Origin: Pseudomonas sp. UFMG81
Lineage (GTDB): Bacteria > Pseudomonadota > Gammaproteobacteria > Pseudomonadales > Pseudomonadaceae
Reading direction: 5' to 3'
NCBI RefSeq assembly: GCF_015354575.1
Contig: NZ_JACAFQ010000008.1
Location: 1 to 45,388, forward strand
DNA: 45,388 nt
A model generated the notes under the pieces. The model saw nothing but the letters and a program-made list of their open reading frames with translations. It did not search any database and was not told the DNA's origin. Below, one piece after another: positions 7,605 to 17,661 of the stretch. The number at the start of each line of letters is the position of its first letter. The stretch's first letter is position 1. The position numbers and the translations under genes were made by a program.

Positions 7605-10432
7605 CCGACTACAAAGCCACGCTAAACCTTCCGGACACCGCCTTCCCAATGAAGGCCGGCCTGCCTCAGCGCGAACCGCAGATCCTGCAGCGCTGGGACA
7701 GCATTGGCCTGTACCAGAAGCTGCGCGAAATTGGCAAGGACCGTCCGAAGTTCGTCCTGCACGACGGCCCGCCCTATGCCAACGGCAAGATCCACATCGG
7801 TCATGCGCTGAACAAGATTCTCAAGGACATGATCATCCGCTCGAAAACCCTGTCGGGCTTCGACGCACCCTACGTGCCGGGCTGGGACTGCCACGGCCTG
7901 CCGATCGAGCACAAGGTCGAGGTCACCCACGGCAAGCACCTGACCGCCGACCGCACCCGCGAACTGTGCCGCGAGTACGCCGCCGAGCAGATCGAAGGGC
8001 AGAAGACCGAGTTCATCCGCCTGGGTGTGCTGGGCGACTGGGACAACCCCTACAAGACCATGGACTTCGCCAACGAGGCCGGTGAAATCCGCGCGCTCGC
8101 CGAAATGGTCAAGCAAGGCTTCGTGTTCAAGGGCCTCAAGCCGGTGAACTGGTGCTTTGATTGCGGCTCCGCGCTAGCCGAAGCCGAAGTCGAGTACGCC
8201 GACAAGAAATCCCAGACCATCGACGTCGCCTTCCCGGTCGCCGACGAAGGTAAACTGGCTGCCGCCTTCGGCCTGGCCTCGCTGGCCAAGCCCGCCGCCA
8301 TCGTGATCTGGACCACCACCCCGTGGACCATCCCGGCCAACCAAGCGCTGAACATCCACCCGGAGTTCAAGTACGCCCTGGTCGATACCGGCGAGCGCCT
8401 GCTGGTGCTGGCCGAAGAGCTGGTCGAGTCGTGCCTCAAGCGCTACAACCTGGAAGGCTCGGTCATCGCCACCGCCCAAGGTTCGGCGCTGGAACTGATC
8501 AACTTCCGCCACCCGTTCTACGACCGCCTGTCGCCAATCTACCTGGCCGACTACGTCGAACTGGGCGCCGGCACCGGCGTGGTTCACTCCTCGCCTGCCT
8601 ACGGTGAAGACGACTTCGTCACCTGCAAGCGCTACGGCATGGTCAACGACGACATCCTCACCCCGGTACAAAGCAACGGCGTGTACGTCGAGTCGCTGCC
8701 GTTCTTCGGCGGCCAGTTCATCTGGAAGGCCAACCCGGCCATCGTCGACAAGCTCAGCGAAGTCGGTGCGCTGATGCACACCGAAACCATCAGCCACAGC
8801 TACATGCACTGCTGGCGCCACAAGACCCCGCTGATCTACCGCGCCACCGCGCAGTGGTTCGTGGGCATGGACAAGCAGCCGTCCACCGGCGAGCCGCTGC
8901 GCGAACGCGCGCTCAAGGCCATCGAAGACACCAAGTTCGTCCCGGCCTGGGGCCAGGCGCGCCTGCATTCGATGATCGCCAACCGCCCGGACTGGTGCAT
9001 CTCGCGTCAGCGCAACTGGGGCGTGCCGATCCCGTTCTTCCTCGACAAGCAAACCGGCGAGCTGCACCCGCGCACCGTCGAGCTGATGGAAGAAGTGGCC
9101 AAGCGCGTCGAGAAAGAAGGCATCGAAGCCTGGTTCAAGCTCGACGCCAAAGAACTGCTGGGTGACGAAGCCGGCCAGTACGACAAGATCACCGACACCC
9201 TCGACGTCTGGTTCGACTCCGGTACCACCCACTGGCACGTGCTGCGTGGCTCGCACAACATCGGCCACGCCACCGGCCCGCGCGCCGACCTGTACCTCGA
9301 AGGCTCCGACCAGCACCGCGGCTGGTTCCACTCATCCTTGCTGACCGGCTGCGCCATCGACGGCCACGCGCCGTACCGCGAGCTGCTGACCCACGGCTTC
9401 ACCGTGGACGAAAACGGCCGCAAGATGTCCAAGTCGCTGGGTAACACCATCGAGCCGGAGAAGGTCAACAACACCCTGGGCGCCGACATCCTGCGCCTGT
9501 GGGTCGCCGCCACCGACTATTCCGGCGAGATGGCTGTTTCCGAGCAGATCCTGCAGCGCAGCGCCGACGCCTACCGCCGTATCCGCAACACCGCACGCTT
9601 CCTGCTCTCCAACCTGTCCGGCTTCGACCCGGCCCGCGACCTGCTGCCGGCCGAAGACATGCTGGCCCTGGACCGCTGGGCGGTCGACCGCACCCTGCTG
9701 CTGCAGCGCGAGCTGGAAGAGCACTACGGCGAATACCGCTTCTGGAACGTCTACTCCAAGGTCCACAACTTCTGTGTGCAGGAGCTGGGCGGCTTCTACC
9801 TCGACATCATCAAGGACCGCCAGTACACCACCGGCGCCAACAGTGTCGCCCGCCGTTCCTGCCAGACCGCGCTGTACCACATCAGCGAGGCCCTGGTGCG
9901 CTGGATCGCGCCGATCCTGGCGTTCACCGCCGACGAAATCTGGCAGTACCTGCCGGGCGAGCGCAACGAGTCGGTGATGCTCAACGGCTGGTACGAAGGC
10001 CTGAGCGAGCTGCCCGAAGGTACCGAGCTGGACCGCGCCTACTGGGACCGTGTGATGGCCGTCAAGGCCGCGGTCAACAAGGAGCTGGAAAACCAGCGTA
10101 CCGCCAAGGTCATCGGTGGCAACCTGCAGGCCGAAGTCACCCTGTTCGCCGAGGAAGGCCTCACCGCCGACCTGAACAAGCTGGGCGACGAGCTGCGCTT
10201 CGTGCTGATCACCTCGGCCGCCAGCGTCGTACCGTTCGTCCAGGCCCCGGCCGATGCCGTGACAACCGAAGTCGAAGGTCTCAAGCTGAAGGTGGTCAAG
10301 TCCGGTCACGCCAAGTGTGGCCGTTGCTGGCACTTCCGCGCCGACGTCGGCAGCCACCCGGAGCACCCGGAAATCTGCGGCCGTTGCGTCGACAACCTGA
10401 GCGGTGAAGGTGAGGTGCGCCACTATGCCTAA
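7601..10432 (+). CDS. ileS: Isoleucyl-tRNA synthetase
   Basis: This 943-aa class I aminoacyl-tRNA synthetase charges tRNA-Ile. The HIGH motif is in [11 protein letters not shown], the KMSKS motif in [11 protein letters not shown], and the editing-domain threonines in WTTTPWT. A C-terminal zinc finger has CGRCWHF and CGRCV cysteine pairs. It shares ATGA with ribF and its end overlaps the lspA start by 8 bases. The ileS-lspA pairing is typical of gammaproteobacteria. Confidence 0.98.
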   Translation: MTDYKATLNLPDTAFPMKAGLPQREPQILQRWDSIGLYQKLREIGKDRPKFVLHDGPPYANGKIHIGHALNKILKDMIIRSKTLSGFDAPYVPGWDCHGLPIEHKVEVTHGKHLTADRTRELCREYAAEQIEGQKTEFIRLGVLGDWDNPYKTMDFANEAGEIRALAEMVKQGFVFKGLKPVNWCFDCGSALAEAEVEYADKKSQTIDVAFPVADEGKLAAAFGLASLAKPAAIVIWTTTPWTIPANQALNIHPEFKYALVDTGERLLVLAEELVESCLKRYNLEGSVIATAQGSALELINFRHPFYDRLSPIYLADYVELGAGTGVVHSSPAYGEDDFVTCKRYGMVNDDILTPVQSNGVYVESLPFFGGQFIWKANPAIVDKLSEVGALMHTETISHSYMHCWRHKTPLIYRATAQWFVGMDKQPSTGEPLRERALKAIEDTKFVPAWGQARLHSMIANRPDWCISRQRNWGVPIPFFLDKQTGELHPRTVELMEEVAKRVEKEGIEAWFKLDAKELLGDEAGQYDKITDTLDVWFDSGTTHWHVLRGSHNIGHATGPRADLYLEGSDQHRGWFHSSLLTGCAIDGHAPYRELLTHGFTVDENGRKMSKSLGNTIEPEKVNNTLGADILRLWVAATDYSGEMAVSEQILQRSADAYRRIRNTARFLLSNLSGFDPARDLLPAEDMLALDRWAVDRTLLLQRELEEHYGEYRFWNVYSKVHNFCVQELGGFYLDIIKDRQYTTGANSVARRSCQTALYHISEALVRWIAPILAFTADEIWQYLPGERNESVMLNGWYEGLSELPEGTELDRAYWDRVMAVKAAVNKELENQRTAKVIGGNLQAEVTLFAEEGLTADLNKLGDELRFVLITSAASVVPFVQAPADAVTTEVEGLKLKVVKSGHAKCGRCWHFRADVGSHPEHPEICGRCVDNLSGEGEVRHYA

Positions 10433-10940
10433 TGCGGCTGCGGGGCGCTTCGGGCGCCTTGCCTGGCTCTGGCTGAGCCTGGTGGTGCTGGTCGCCGACC
10501 AGGCCACCAAGGTCTACTTCGAGGGCGCGCTGAGCCTGTACCAGCAGATCGTGGTCATCCCCGACTACTTCAGCTGGACCCTGGCCTACAACACCGGCGC
10601 CGCGTTCAGCTTCCTCGCCGACAGTTCCGGCTGGCAGCGCTGGCTGTTCGCCGTAATCGCCGTGGTGGTCAGTGCTGTGCTGGTGGTCTGGCTCAAGCGC
10701 CTGGGGCGCAACGAGACCTGGCTGGCCGTGGCCCTGGCCCTGGTGCTGGGCGGTGCGCTGGGCAACCTGTATGACCGCGTGGTGCTGGGCCACGTGGTCG
10801 ACTTCATCCTGGTGCACTGGCGCAACACCCATTACTTCCCGGCCTTCAACCTGGCCGACAGCGCCATCACCGTCGGTGCGGTGATGCTGGCGCTGGACAT
10901 GTTCAAGAGCAAGAAGTCCGAGGAGCCTGTCCATGACTGA
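10425..10940 (+). CDS. lspA: Lipoprotein signal peptidase II
   Basis: This 171-aa inner-membrane aspartyl protease cleaves prolipoprotein signal peptides after the cysteine is lipidated. It has four hydrophobic segments. The catalytic aspartates are D126 in HVVDFI and D145 in [12 protein letters not shown] 10425 is preferred over a further upstream start because it matches the family N-terminus and length. It overlaps ileS and fkpB by 8 bases each, so the operon is translationally coupled. Substrates in this window include BamD and the transglycosylase lipoprotein at the far right. Confidence 0.96.
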   Translation: MPNAAAGRFGRLAWLWLSLVVLVADQATKVYFEGALSLYQQIVVIPDYFSWTLAYNTGAAFSFLADSSGWQRWLFAVIAVVVSAVLVVWLKRLGRNETWLAVALALVLGGALGNLYDRVVLGHVVDFILVHWRNTHYFPAFNLADSAITVGAVMLALDMFKSKKSEEPVHD

Positions 10941-11370
10941 GACACGTATTGGCCAGAACACCGAAGTGACCCTGCACTTCGCCCTGCACCTCGAGAACGG
11001 CGATACCGTCGACAGCACCTTCGACAAGGCCCCGGCCACGTTCAAGGTCGGCGACGGCAACCTGCTGCCGGGCTTCGAGAACGCCCTGTTCGGCTTCAAG
11101 GCCGGTGACCAGCGCAAGCTGAGCATCGCCCCGGAAAACGCCTTCGGCCAGCACAACCCGCAGAACGTGCAGGTGATGCCGCGCTCGCAGTTCGAAGGCA
11201 TGGAGCTGTCCGAGGGGCTGCTGGTGATCTTCAACGACGCCGCCAACACTGAATTGCCCGGCGTGGTCAAAGCGTTCGACGACAACCAGGTGACCATCGA
11301 CTTCAACCATCCACTGGCTGGCAAGACCCTGAACTTCGAGGTGCAGATCCTCGACGTGAAGGCCCTGTGA
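10933..11370 (+). CDS. fkpB: FKBP-type peptidyl-prolyl isomerase (SlpA/FkpB type)
   Basis: This 145-aa protein is an FKBP domain with an inserted flap, as in SlpA/SlyD-type isomerases: [18 protein letters not shown], then [16 protein letters not shown], then [10 protein letters not shown]. It has no signal peptide, so it acts in the cytoplasm as a folding helper. It lies between lspA and ispH with overlapping ends, the usual place for fkpB. No long histidine tail of the SlyD type is present. Confidence 0.94.
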   Translation: MTETRIGQNTEVTLHFALHLENGDTVDSTFDKAPATFKVGDGNLLPGFENALFGFKAGDQRKLSIAPENAFGQHNPQNVQVMPRSQFEGMELSEGLLVIFNDAANTELPGVVKAFDDNQVTIDFNHPLAGKTLNFEVQILDVKAL

Positions 11371-11384
11371 GCCCGGAGCCGAGC

Positions 11385-12332
11385 ATGCAAATCAAACTCG
11401 CCAACCCGCGCGGCTTCTGCGCCGGGGTCGACCGGGCGATCGAGATCGTCAACCGCGCCCTGGAAGTCTTCGGCCCGCCGATCTACGTGCGCCACGAAGT
11501 GGTGCACAACAAGTTCGTGGTCGAAGACCTGCGCAGCCGTGGCGCGGTGTTCGTCGAAGAACTGGACCAGGTGCCCGACGACGTCATCGTCATCTTCAGC
11601 GCCCACGGTGTTTCGCAAGCGGTGCGCCAGGAAGCCGCCGGCCGTGGCCTGAAAGTGTTCGACGCCACCTGCCCGCTGGTGACCAAGGTGCATATCGAGG
11701 TCGCCAAGTACAGCCGCGACGGCCGTGAGTGCATCCTTATCGGCCATGCCGGGCACCCGGAAGTGGAAGGCACCATGGGCCAGTACGACGCCAGCAATGG
11801 CGGCGCCATCTACCTCGTCGAAGACGAGAAGGACGTCGCCGCGTTGCAGGTGCGCAACCCCGAGCACCTGGCCTTCGTCACCCAGACCACGCTGTCGATG
11901 GATGACACCAGCCGGGTCATCGATGCCCTGCGCGCCCGCTTCCCGAGCATCGGCGGCCCGCGCAAGGATGACATCTGCTACGCCACCCAGAACCGCCAGG
12001 ACGCCGTTAAGCAACTGGCCGACGAGTGCGACGTGGTGCTGGTGGTCGGCAGCCCCAACAGCTCCAACTCCAACCGCCTGCGTGAGCTGGCGGAACGGAT
12101 GAGCACTCCAGCCTACCTGATCGACGGCGCCGAAGACCTGCAACGCAGCTGGTTCGACGGCGTTGAGCGCATCGGCATCACCGCTGGCGCCTCGGCCCCC
12201 GAGGTGTTGGTGCGTGGCGTGATCGAGCAGCTCAAGGCCTGGGGCGCCATCGGCGCCGAAGAGCTCGACGGGCGCGAGGAGAACATCACCTTCTCCATGC
12301 CCAAGGAGCTGCGGGTACGCTCGCTGATCTGA
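11385..12332 (+). CDS. ispH: 4-hydroxy-3-methylbut-2-enyl diphosphate reductase
   Basis: This 315-aa iron-sulfur enzyme performs the last step of the MEP isoprenoid pathway. The cluster cysteines are C12 (RGFCAGV), C96 (ATCPLV) and C198 (DDICYAT). Conserved histidines occur in VRHEVVHNK and GHAGHPE. ATG 11385 has GGAG 8 bases upstream and gives the family N-terminus [15 protein letters not shown]; a GTG at 11367 is a less likely start. Its stop abuts the convergent fimT stop with no gap. Confidence 0.97.
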   Translation: MQIKLANPRGFCAGVDRAIEIVNRALEVFGPPIYVRHEVVHNKFVVEDLRSRGAVFVEELDQVPDDVIVIFSAHGVSQAVRQEAAGRGLKVFDATCPLVTKVHIEVAKYSRDGRECILIGHAGHPEVEGTMGQYDASNGGAIYLVEDEKDVAALQVRNPEHLAFVTQTTLSMDDTSRVIDALRARFPSIGGPRKDDICYATQNRQDAVKQLADECDVVLVVGSPNSSNSNRLRELAERMSTPAYLIDGAEDLQRSWFDGVERIGITAGASAPEVLVRGVIEQLKAWGAIGAEELDGREENITFSMPKELRVRSLI

Positions 12333-12812
12333 TCAGGCGCCTGCGCAAAGGCCGTTGTCGCCTTCGCGCAGGCTGACCCGGCCACTGGGGCTGAGCACCA
12401 CGTGCTGCTCGCCCCCTGTGGCCCCCCGCCGGCAAACGGCCAAGGTGATTCCCCCGAAGCCATCCCCCAGCGGCGCCCCGCGCCCGCTGAACCTGACCGT
12501 TCTAGCCGAACTTGCGACGATCCTGGCTGGCTTTGCCAGGCGGTACTCACGCAGCAACTGGCCGTTGTGCTCCAGCACAACACGCCAGCCCTTGCCCCAG
12601 CCTTCCTCCATCGGCCGCACCACTACCGCCCGCTGACCTAGCAAGGCCTGATTGCGCGCGTCACGCAGCGCCTGTACCAGCTCACGGGCTGTCGCAGCCT
12701 GATGCAGCTCCTCGCTGAGCTTGCCGTAGGCTGATACCCCAAGCTGTGTCAGAAGGCCCGCCACGGCCAGCGCAGACATCATTTGTAGCAGTGTTACACC
12801 CTGTTGCCTCAC
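12333..12812 (-). CDS. FimT/GspH-type minor pseudopilin
   Basis: This 159-aa type IV pilin-like protein starts MRQQG followed by VTLLQMMSALAVAG, a prepilin-peptidase site. A hydrophobic helix and a GspH/FimT globular domain ending in a conserved CRRG and LSPSGRVS region follow. The GTG at 12812-12810 was chosen because an AGGGAGGA ribosome site lies 8 bases upstream and the ATG in another frame is too close to it. The fifth mature residue, normally Glu in pilins, is Gln here. It is convergent with ispH and divergent from pilV. Confidence 0.85.
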   Translation of the reverse strand: MRQQGVTLLQMMSALAVAGLLTQLGVSAYGKLSEELHQAATARELVQALRDARNQALLGQRAVVVRPMEEGWGKGWRVVLEHNGQLLREYRLAKPARIVASSARTVRFSGRGAPLGDGFGGITLAVCRRGATGGEQHVVLSPSGRVSLREGDNGLCAGA

Positions 12813-12921
12813 CGTGCATTCCTCCCTGGAAGTGCTTCGCTGAAGCTTCGCCACCCGTTCACACGAGTGCCAGTCGGTGGCTTCAGGCAGCAGGCGAGGA
12901 ATAATCCCAGGAGGGGGAGCG

Positions 12922-13278
12922 ATGTGGGGCAGGGAAAGCGGAATGACGTTGTTGGAAGTGCTGGTGGCCATGACCGTGCTGGCGCTGGGCGTGTTCATGG
13001 CCGCGGCCATACAGGTACACGGCCTGCACGCCAGCGACAGCGTCCGGCGTGAAGGGCAGGCGTTGCAGCTGCTGCAAGGCATGCTGGAGCGCGCCAGGGC
13101 GAGGGGCGCGCTGTCGGCGGTCGACACGGCGGCGTGGCGGGGGCAGGTGGCGGCTGTGCTAGGTGGGCAGGCCGAGGCGCGCGCCAGCTTCACGGCTGAT
13201 TGGCTGATGCTCGAAGTGTCTTGGCCAGTGGCCGGTCAGCGGCAGGTGCTCGAACTGCAAGGCAGGGTACAGCCATGA
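12922..13278 (+). CDS. pilV: Type IV pilus minor pilin PilV
   Basis: This 118-aa protein has a class III leader MWGRESG cut before MTLLEVLVAMTVLALG, keeping Glu at mature position 5. PilV belongs to the priming complex for pilus assembly. ATG 12922 follows an AGGAGGGGG ribosome site; the upstream in-frame ATG at 12877 would add an atypical leader. It is shorter than P. aeruginosa PilV (about 185 aa). Its stop overlaps the pilW start (ATGA). Confidence 0.85.
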   Translation: MWGRESGMTLLEVLVAMTVLALGVFMAAAIQVHGLHASDSVRREGQALQLLQGMLERARARGALSAVDTAAWRGQVAAVLGGQAEARASFTADWLMLEVSWPVAGQRQVLELQGRVQP

Positions 13279-13922
13279 GGCGGCGCTCTGTCGGCTTCGG
13301 CTTGATCGAGGCACTGCTGGCCCTGGCGCTCGGCCTGATGCTGCTGGCGGCGGCCAGCCAGTTGTTCGGTTCGGCCTACCAAGCCTGGCGCCTGCAAGGG
13401 GCGACGGCCCGCCTGCAAGAGGACGCCCGGCTGGCGTTGCAGCGCCTGGCAGAGGATATCCGCATGGCCGGCATGTTCGGTTGCCTGCGCTTGGAAGCCA
13501 CGGACTTCAAGTCATCCGGCGCCGCCGAGGCGTTTGCCACACCCATCACGATCGCGCCCGGCAGCCTGACCCTGGTGGGGGCCGAGCTGCCAGGGTTGGT
13601 CGGCAAGGCCGATTGGACGGTACTGACCGATTGCCACAGCTGGGCCGAGGTGGTGGGCCACCAGCATGTACCCGGCCCAGGCACGATGGCGCTGCCCATT
13701 CGCAGGCTGACCTATCGGCTGAACAACGGTAGCCTCCAGCTCGTTACCAATGTCCAGAATGCCCTGCTGATCGACAATGTGCGGGCGTTCGAGGTGAACC
13801 GCGTCGAAGCGGGGGAGGGTGAGCGGTTGGATATTCGCCTGACGCTGTTCGACCGCCAGCACCAGCTCGAGCACCGTCACCAGTTGAGCGTGGCGTTGCG
13901 CAACCCGAGGCACGGCTCATGA
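13275..13922 (+). CDS. pilW: Type IV pilus minor pilin PilW
   Basis: This 215-aa protein has the leader MRRRSVG cut before FGLIEALLALALGLMLL, Glu at mature position 5, a long amphipathic helix (GATARLQEDARLALQRLAEDI), and a C-terminal beta domain typical of PilW. It shares ATGA junctions with pilV and pilX, showing one operon. It is likely part of the tip-initiation complex. Confidence 0.87.
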   Translation: MRRRSVGFGLIEALLALALGLMLLAAASQLFGSAYQAWRLQGATARLQEDARLALQRLAEDIRMAGMFGCLRLEATDFKSSGAAEAFATPITIAPGSLTLVGAELPGLVGKADWTVLTDCHSWAEVVGHQHVPGPGTMALPIRRLTYRLNNGSLQLVTNVQNALLIDNVRAFEVNRVEAGEGERLDIRLTLFDRQHQLEHRHQLSVALRNPRHGS

Positions 13923-14389
13923 AACGGCAGCAGGGTGTGGTGCTGTTGCTGGCCCTGAGCCTGAGCCTGCTGCTCGGCCTGCTGGCGGCCCAGGGGTTGC
14001 GTGAGGCACTGATGCAGCAGCGGCTGATGGGCGAGCAACTGGCGGGGGCACGCGCTTTCGAGCAGGCAGAGGCCAGCCTGATCGAGGGTGCGGCGTTGCT
14101 CTCGACGCGCTTGCCCGAGCGGTGTTCGGCCTGCCTGCCGCCGGGGCTCCCCGACGGCGAACCGGCGCCACCCTGGCAAGCCACCGACAGCGGCTACGTG
14201 CTGTTGCAGAACCTCGGCGAAAGTACCCGAGCTGCCAGCATGCCGGCCGGGCAACCAGTGAACCTGGTGCGGGTAACGGCCATCAGCCGCCAGGTGCACG
14301 GGCGCCGGGTACTGGAAGCGGTGCATGCATTGGATGATACGGCAGTGCCTCGACGCATCAGCTGGCGCCAGCGCCTGGAGGAGGACTGA
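13919..14389 (+). CDS. pilX: Type IV pilus minor pilin PilX
   Basis: This 156-aa protein has the leader MKRQQG cut before VVLLLALSLSLLLGLLA, then QGLREALMQQRL. It lacks the Glu at mature position 5, as PilX proteins usually do. It overlaps pilW by 4 bases and is one base from pilE. In P. aeruginosa pilY1 follows pilX; here pilE follows directly. Confidence 0.85.
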   Translation: MKRQQGVVLLLALSLSLLLGLLAAQGLREALMQQRLMGEQLAGARAFEQAEASLIEGAALLSTRLPERCSACLPPGLPDGEPAPPWQATDSGYVLLQNLGESTRAASMPAGQPVNLVRVTAISRQVHGRRVLEAVHALDDTAVPRRISWRQRLEED

Positions 14390-14390
14390 C

Positions 14391-14789
14391 ATGCAGCGTG
14401 GCCTGAGCCTGATTGAGTTATTGATTGTCGTGGCGCTGATCGGCATGCTGGCGGCCATTGCCTACCCCAGCTACAGCGACCAGCTGCGGCGTGCCGCCCG
14501 CAGCGAAGTGGTCGGCCTGCTGCATGAAGCCGCCCTGCGCCTGGAGCAGCACCGCACCCGCGCCGGCGATTATGCCGACAGTGGCCAGCAGCTGACGCCA
14601 TTGCCCGCGGGCACGCGCTACTACCGTTTGCAGGCTCGTCGCGACAACGACCGCTTCGAGCTGCTGGCCACGCGCCTGCCAGGCGGCTACATGGCGGACG
14701 ACCGCTGCGGCGACTTCCTGCTCGACCAGGCCGGCGTGCGTGGCAATCCGGGCGGTAGCGACAGTCTCGAACTGTGCTGGGGAAGCTGA
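14391..14789 (+). CDS. pilE: Type IV pilus minor pilin PilE
   Basis: This 132-aa pilin has the leader MQRG cut before LSLIELLIVVALIGMLAAI and a small globular domain ending in a cysteine pair (DRCGDF ... LELCWGS). A GGAGGAGG ribosome site lies 8 bases before ATG 14391. It is the last gene of the pilVWXE operon. A small palindrome GGTGCC-TG-GGCACC (14800-14813) follows but has no T-run. Confidence 0.88.
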   Translation: MQRGLSLIELLIVVALIGMLAAIAYPSYSDQLRRAARSEVVGLLHEAALRLEQHRTRAGDYADSGQQLTPLPAGTRYYRLQARRDNDRFELLATRLPGGYMADDRCGDFLLDQAGVRGNPGGSDSLELCWGS

Positions 14790-14843
14790 AGCGTATTAGG
14801 GTGCCTGGGCACCGTGGAATTACTTCAGGTGTTGGATCGAACG

Positions 14844-15941
14844 ATGAGCAAGCAAGTAGTGATTGTCGGCGGTGGCGTCATCGGCCTGCTGACGGCGTTC
14901 AACCTGGCGGCCGAGGTCGACCGGGTGGTGGTGTGCGACCAGGGCGAAGTCGGCCGCGAGTCGTCCTGGGCGGGCGGCGGGATTGTCTCGCCACTGTACC
15001 CCTGGCGCTACAGCGCAGCGGTGACCGCCCTGGCGCACTGGTCGCAGGATTTTTATCCACAGCTGGGCGAGCGCCTGTTCGGCAGCACCGGCATCGACCC
15101 CGAGGTGCATACCACCGGGTTGTACTGGCTGGACCTGGATGACGAAGCCGAAGCCCTGCAATGGGCCGCCCGCGAACGGCGGCCGCTCAGCGCGGTGGAT
15201 ATCTCGGCTGCCTACGACGCGGTGCCGGTGCTCGGCCCGGGCTACCGCCACGCCATCTACATGGCCGGCGTCGCCAACGTGCGCAACCCGCGCCTGGTCA
15301 AGTCGCTCAAGGCTGCGCTGCTGGCGCTGCCCAACGTCACCTTGCGCGAGCACTGCCAGATCACCGGCTTCGAGCAACAAGACGGGCGTATCACCGGCGT
15401 GCAAACCGGTGAAGGCGTGCTGGCGGCCGATGACGTGGTGCTCAGTGCCGGCGCCTGGAGCGGCGACCTGCTGCGCACCCTGGGCCTTGAGTTGCCGGTG
15501 GAGCCGGTGAAAGGGCAGATGATCCTGTTCAAGTGCGCCGAGGACTTCCTGCCAAGCATGGTGCTGGCCAAGGGGCGTTATGCGATCCCGCGCCGCGACG
15601 GCCATATCCTGGTCGGCAGCACGCTGGAGCACGAAGGTTACGACAAGACCCCGACCGAGGACGCGCTGCAAAGCCTCAGGGCCTCGGCGATCGAGTTGCT
15701 GCCGGCGTTGGCGGAGGCCGAGGTGGTCGGGCATTGGGCAGGCCTGCGCCCGGGGTCACCCGAAGGCATTCCGTACATCGGCGCGGTGCCGGGGTATGCG
15801 GGGTTGTGGTTGAACTGCGGGCATTACCGCAATGGGCTGGTGCTGGCGCCGGCGTCATGCCAGCTGTTCAGCGACCTGCTGCTGGGGCACGCGCCAATCA
15901 TCGACCCTGCACCCTACGCGCCAGCGGGGCGCTTGGGCTGA
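14844..15941 (+). CDS. thiO: Glycine oxidase ThiO (FAD-dependent)
   Basis: This 365-aa flavoenzyme makes the glycine imine used for the thiazole ring of thiamine. The dinucleotide motif GGGVIG lies at residues 9-14 and a DAO-type ending contains GHYRNGLVLAPASCQL. ATG 14844 gives the Rossmann motif right at the N-terminus, as in the family; an upstream in-frame start (14814) adds unrelated residues. It stands alone between pilE and a REP cluster; other thi genes are not in the window. Confidence 0.9.
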   Translation: MSKQVVIVGGGVIGLLTAFNLAAEVDRVVVCDQGEVGRESSWAGGGIVSPLYPWRYSAAVTALAHWSQDFYPQLGERLFGSTGIDPEVHTTGLYWLDLDDEAEALQWAARERRPLSAVDISAAYDAVPVLGPGYRHAIYMAGVANVRNPRLVKSLKAALLALPNVTLREHCQITGFEQQDGRITGVQTGEGVLAADDVVLSAGAWSGDLLRTLGLELPVEPVKGQMILFKCAEDFLPSMVLAKGRYAIPRRDGHILVGSTLEHEGYDKTPTEDALQSLRASAIELLPALAEAEVVGHWAGLRPGSPEGIPYIGAVPGYAGLWLNCGHYRNGLVLAPASCQLFSDLLLGHAPIIDPAPYAPAGRLG

Positions 15942-15949
15942 GATTGCCG

Positions 15950-16106
15950 GGCCCGCTTTGCGGGCCTTTCGCTGACATGTAGGAGCGGCCTTGTGTCGCG
16001 AAAGGGGTGCGTAGCGCCCCCTGGATCTCGAATACACCTCAAGATCGCCGGGGCCGCTTTGCGGCCCTTTCCGGCCGGTCCGGCGCCCCGGCAAGGCCGC
16101 TCCTAC
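15950..16106. repeat. REP element cluster after thiO
   Basis: Three palindromic units (GGCCCGCTTTGCGGGCC, GGGGTGCGTAGCGCCCC, GGGGCCGCTTTGCGGCCC) are interleaved with GTAGGAGCGGCCTTG and its inverse. They lie between convergent thiO and the small zinc-ribbon gene. No gene is present. Confidence 0.75.
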
Positions 16107-16167
16107 AGGAGAAGTGCAAGCCTTGAGGTGGGGGCATGCCGGCGAAAAGGCCGCAAAGCGGCCTCCG

Positions 16168-16398
16168 TCAGCCCTGCCGCCCAGGCCCCTGTTCCAGGTG
16201 CTGCTGGCTGCAATAGAACTCCTTGCCCAGCTGCAGCGCCCGGTCATTGGGCAGGTGCACGCCGCAATGGGCGCAGCGCACCATCCGCAGCGGGTCCTCG
16301 AGGCGAGGCTCGGCGGGCGATTGCTGGCTGGTCTTGAACTTGCGCCACAGCCAGAACGCGGCGGCGATCAGGGCGATCCAGAAGAGTAGGCGAACCAT
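16168..16398 (-). CDS. Small membrane-anchored zinc-ribbon protein (PP0621 family)
   Basis: This 76-aa protein has an N-terminal membrane helix (LLFWIALIAAAFWLW). A short metal-binding domain follows, with CAHCGVHLP and FYCSQQH supplying Cys/His ligands. I recognise it as the conserved Pseudomonas PP0621-type protein; its function is not known to me. The start MVRLLFW was chosen because everything upstream in this frame crosses the bamD terminator. Confidence 0.75.
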   Translation of the reverse strand: MVRLLFWIALIAAAFWLWRKFKTSQQSPAEPRLEDPLRMVRCAHCGVHLPNDRALQLGKEFYCSQQHLEQGPGRQG

Positions 16399-16452
16399 TT
16401 TTTCCAGCTTGTCGAAATAAAGAAGCCGACAGTCTAGGGCGCGGCCAATAAA

Positions 16453-16480
16453 AAAGGGAGGCCTCAGGCCTCCCTTTCTC
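16453..16480 (-). terminator. Terminator of bamD
   Basis: AAAGGGAGGCCTCAGGCCTC then CCTTT is a perfect hairpin with an A/T tail on each side. It sits 15 bases past the bamD stop and before the small zinc-ribbon gene. Confidence 0.85.
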
Positions 16481-16493
16481 GCAGCGCGATGGA

Positions 16494-17513
16494 TCAGTCG
16501 AACAGACCGAAGGTCATGTAGCTGAACCAGGAGCGGTCCTTCTCGGCTTCCTTCGGGCCTTCCGGCAGGATCGGGTCGCCGTTCTCGTCCTTGGGCAGCA
16601 GGTCTGCCGGCATCTCCGAACGGGCATCCTGGAACTGACGGACCACGTCCTGGTTGGCGCGGGTCTCGCCTGGCGGCAGCGGGGTCTCGGTTTCGATCAG
16701 GCCCAGGGTGGCCTTGGACAGCCACGAGCGCTCATCAGCTTCGCCCTGCTTGGGCACGAACTGGCCATCGACCAGGCTCGGGTGGTCCGGGTAGTTGAGC
16801 TTGAGGGTTTCCAGGCTGGTGGCCGCCAGGTCGTCCAGGTGCATCTTCTGGTAGGCCTCGGTCATCACCGCCAGGCCGTCGCCGACGGACGGCGTCTCCT
16901 GGAAGTTCTCCACCACGTAGCGGCCACGGTTGGCGGCAGCTACATAAGCTTCGCGGCTCAGGTAGTAGTCGGCCACGTGGATTTCGTAGGCGGCCAGCAG
17001 GTTGCGCAGGTAGATCATGCGCTGCTTGGCGTCTGGCGCGTAGCGGCTGTTGGGGAAGCGGCTGGTCAGCTGGGCGAACTCGTTGTACGAGTCGCGGGCG
17101 GCGCCCGGGTCACGCTTGGTCATGTCCAGCGGCAGGAAGCGCGCCAGCAGGCCACGGTCCTGGTCGAACGAGGTCAGGCCTTTGAGATAGTAGGCGTAGT
17201 CGACGTTCGGGTGCTGCGGGTGCAGGCGGATGAAGCGCTCGGCGGCCGATTTGGCGGCCTCGGGCTCGGAGTTCTTGTAGTTGGCGTAGATCAGCTCGAG
17301 CTGGGCCTGGTCGGCGTAGCGGCCGAACGGGTAGCGCGATTCCAGGGCCTTGAGCTTGTTCACGGCGCTGGTATAGCTGGAGTTGTCCAGGTCGGCCTGG
17401 GCCTGCTGGTACAGCTCAGCTTCGCTGAGGTTCTCGTCGATGACTTCCTTGTTCGAGGAACAGGCCGCGGTGAGCCCGAGGATGGCGATCAGCAGCAGGT
17501 GTTTCACTTGCAT
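16494..17513 (-). CDS. bamD: Outer-membrane assembly lipoprotein BamD
   Basis: This 339-aa lipoprotein has signal peptide [18 protein letters not shown] with the lipidated Cys at 18. TPR repeats follow (from [15 protein letters not shown] through [19 protein letters not shown]). BamD is the essential partner of BamA in inserting beta-barrel proteins. A C-terminal extension of about 80 residues beyond the TPR core contains two similar D/E-RSW-x(5)-GL segments. The ATG at 17513 gives a proper signal peptide; upstream in-frame sequence does not. Confidence 0.95.
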   Translation of the reverse strand: MQVKHLLLIAILGLTAACSSNKEVIDENLSEAELYQQAQADLDNSSYTSAVNKLKALESRYPFGRYADQAQLELIYANYKNSEPEAAKSAAERFIRLHPQHPNVDYAYYLKGLTSFDQDRGLLARFLPLDMTKRDPGAARDSYNEFAQLTSRFPNSRYAPDAKQRMIYLRNLLAAYEIHVADYYLSREAYVAAANRGRYVVENFQETPSVGDGLAVMTEAYQKMHLDDLAATSLETLKLNYPDHPSLVDGQFVPKQGEADERSWLSKATLGLIETETPLPPGETRANQDVVRQFQDARSEMPADLLPKDENGDPILPEGPKEAEKDRSWFSYMTFGLFD

Positions 17514-17661
17514 GGCGGCTTGCGTCCCTTTGACGGCCGCTGTCTTGGGCGGTGCCGTCCTGTTATGATGAGCGCCCCCGGCCAACCCCGGGGCAAAAGA
17601 AGCCGTATTTAACCACAAGCGCGCAGCCGAAACCAAAGGCTGAACGCCCGTCGATTCGAGC

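Noticed and set aside
10296..12143. Open frame of 615 codons antisense to lspA-fkpB-ispH
   Set aside because: It spans three well-supported genes on the other strand and resembles no family.
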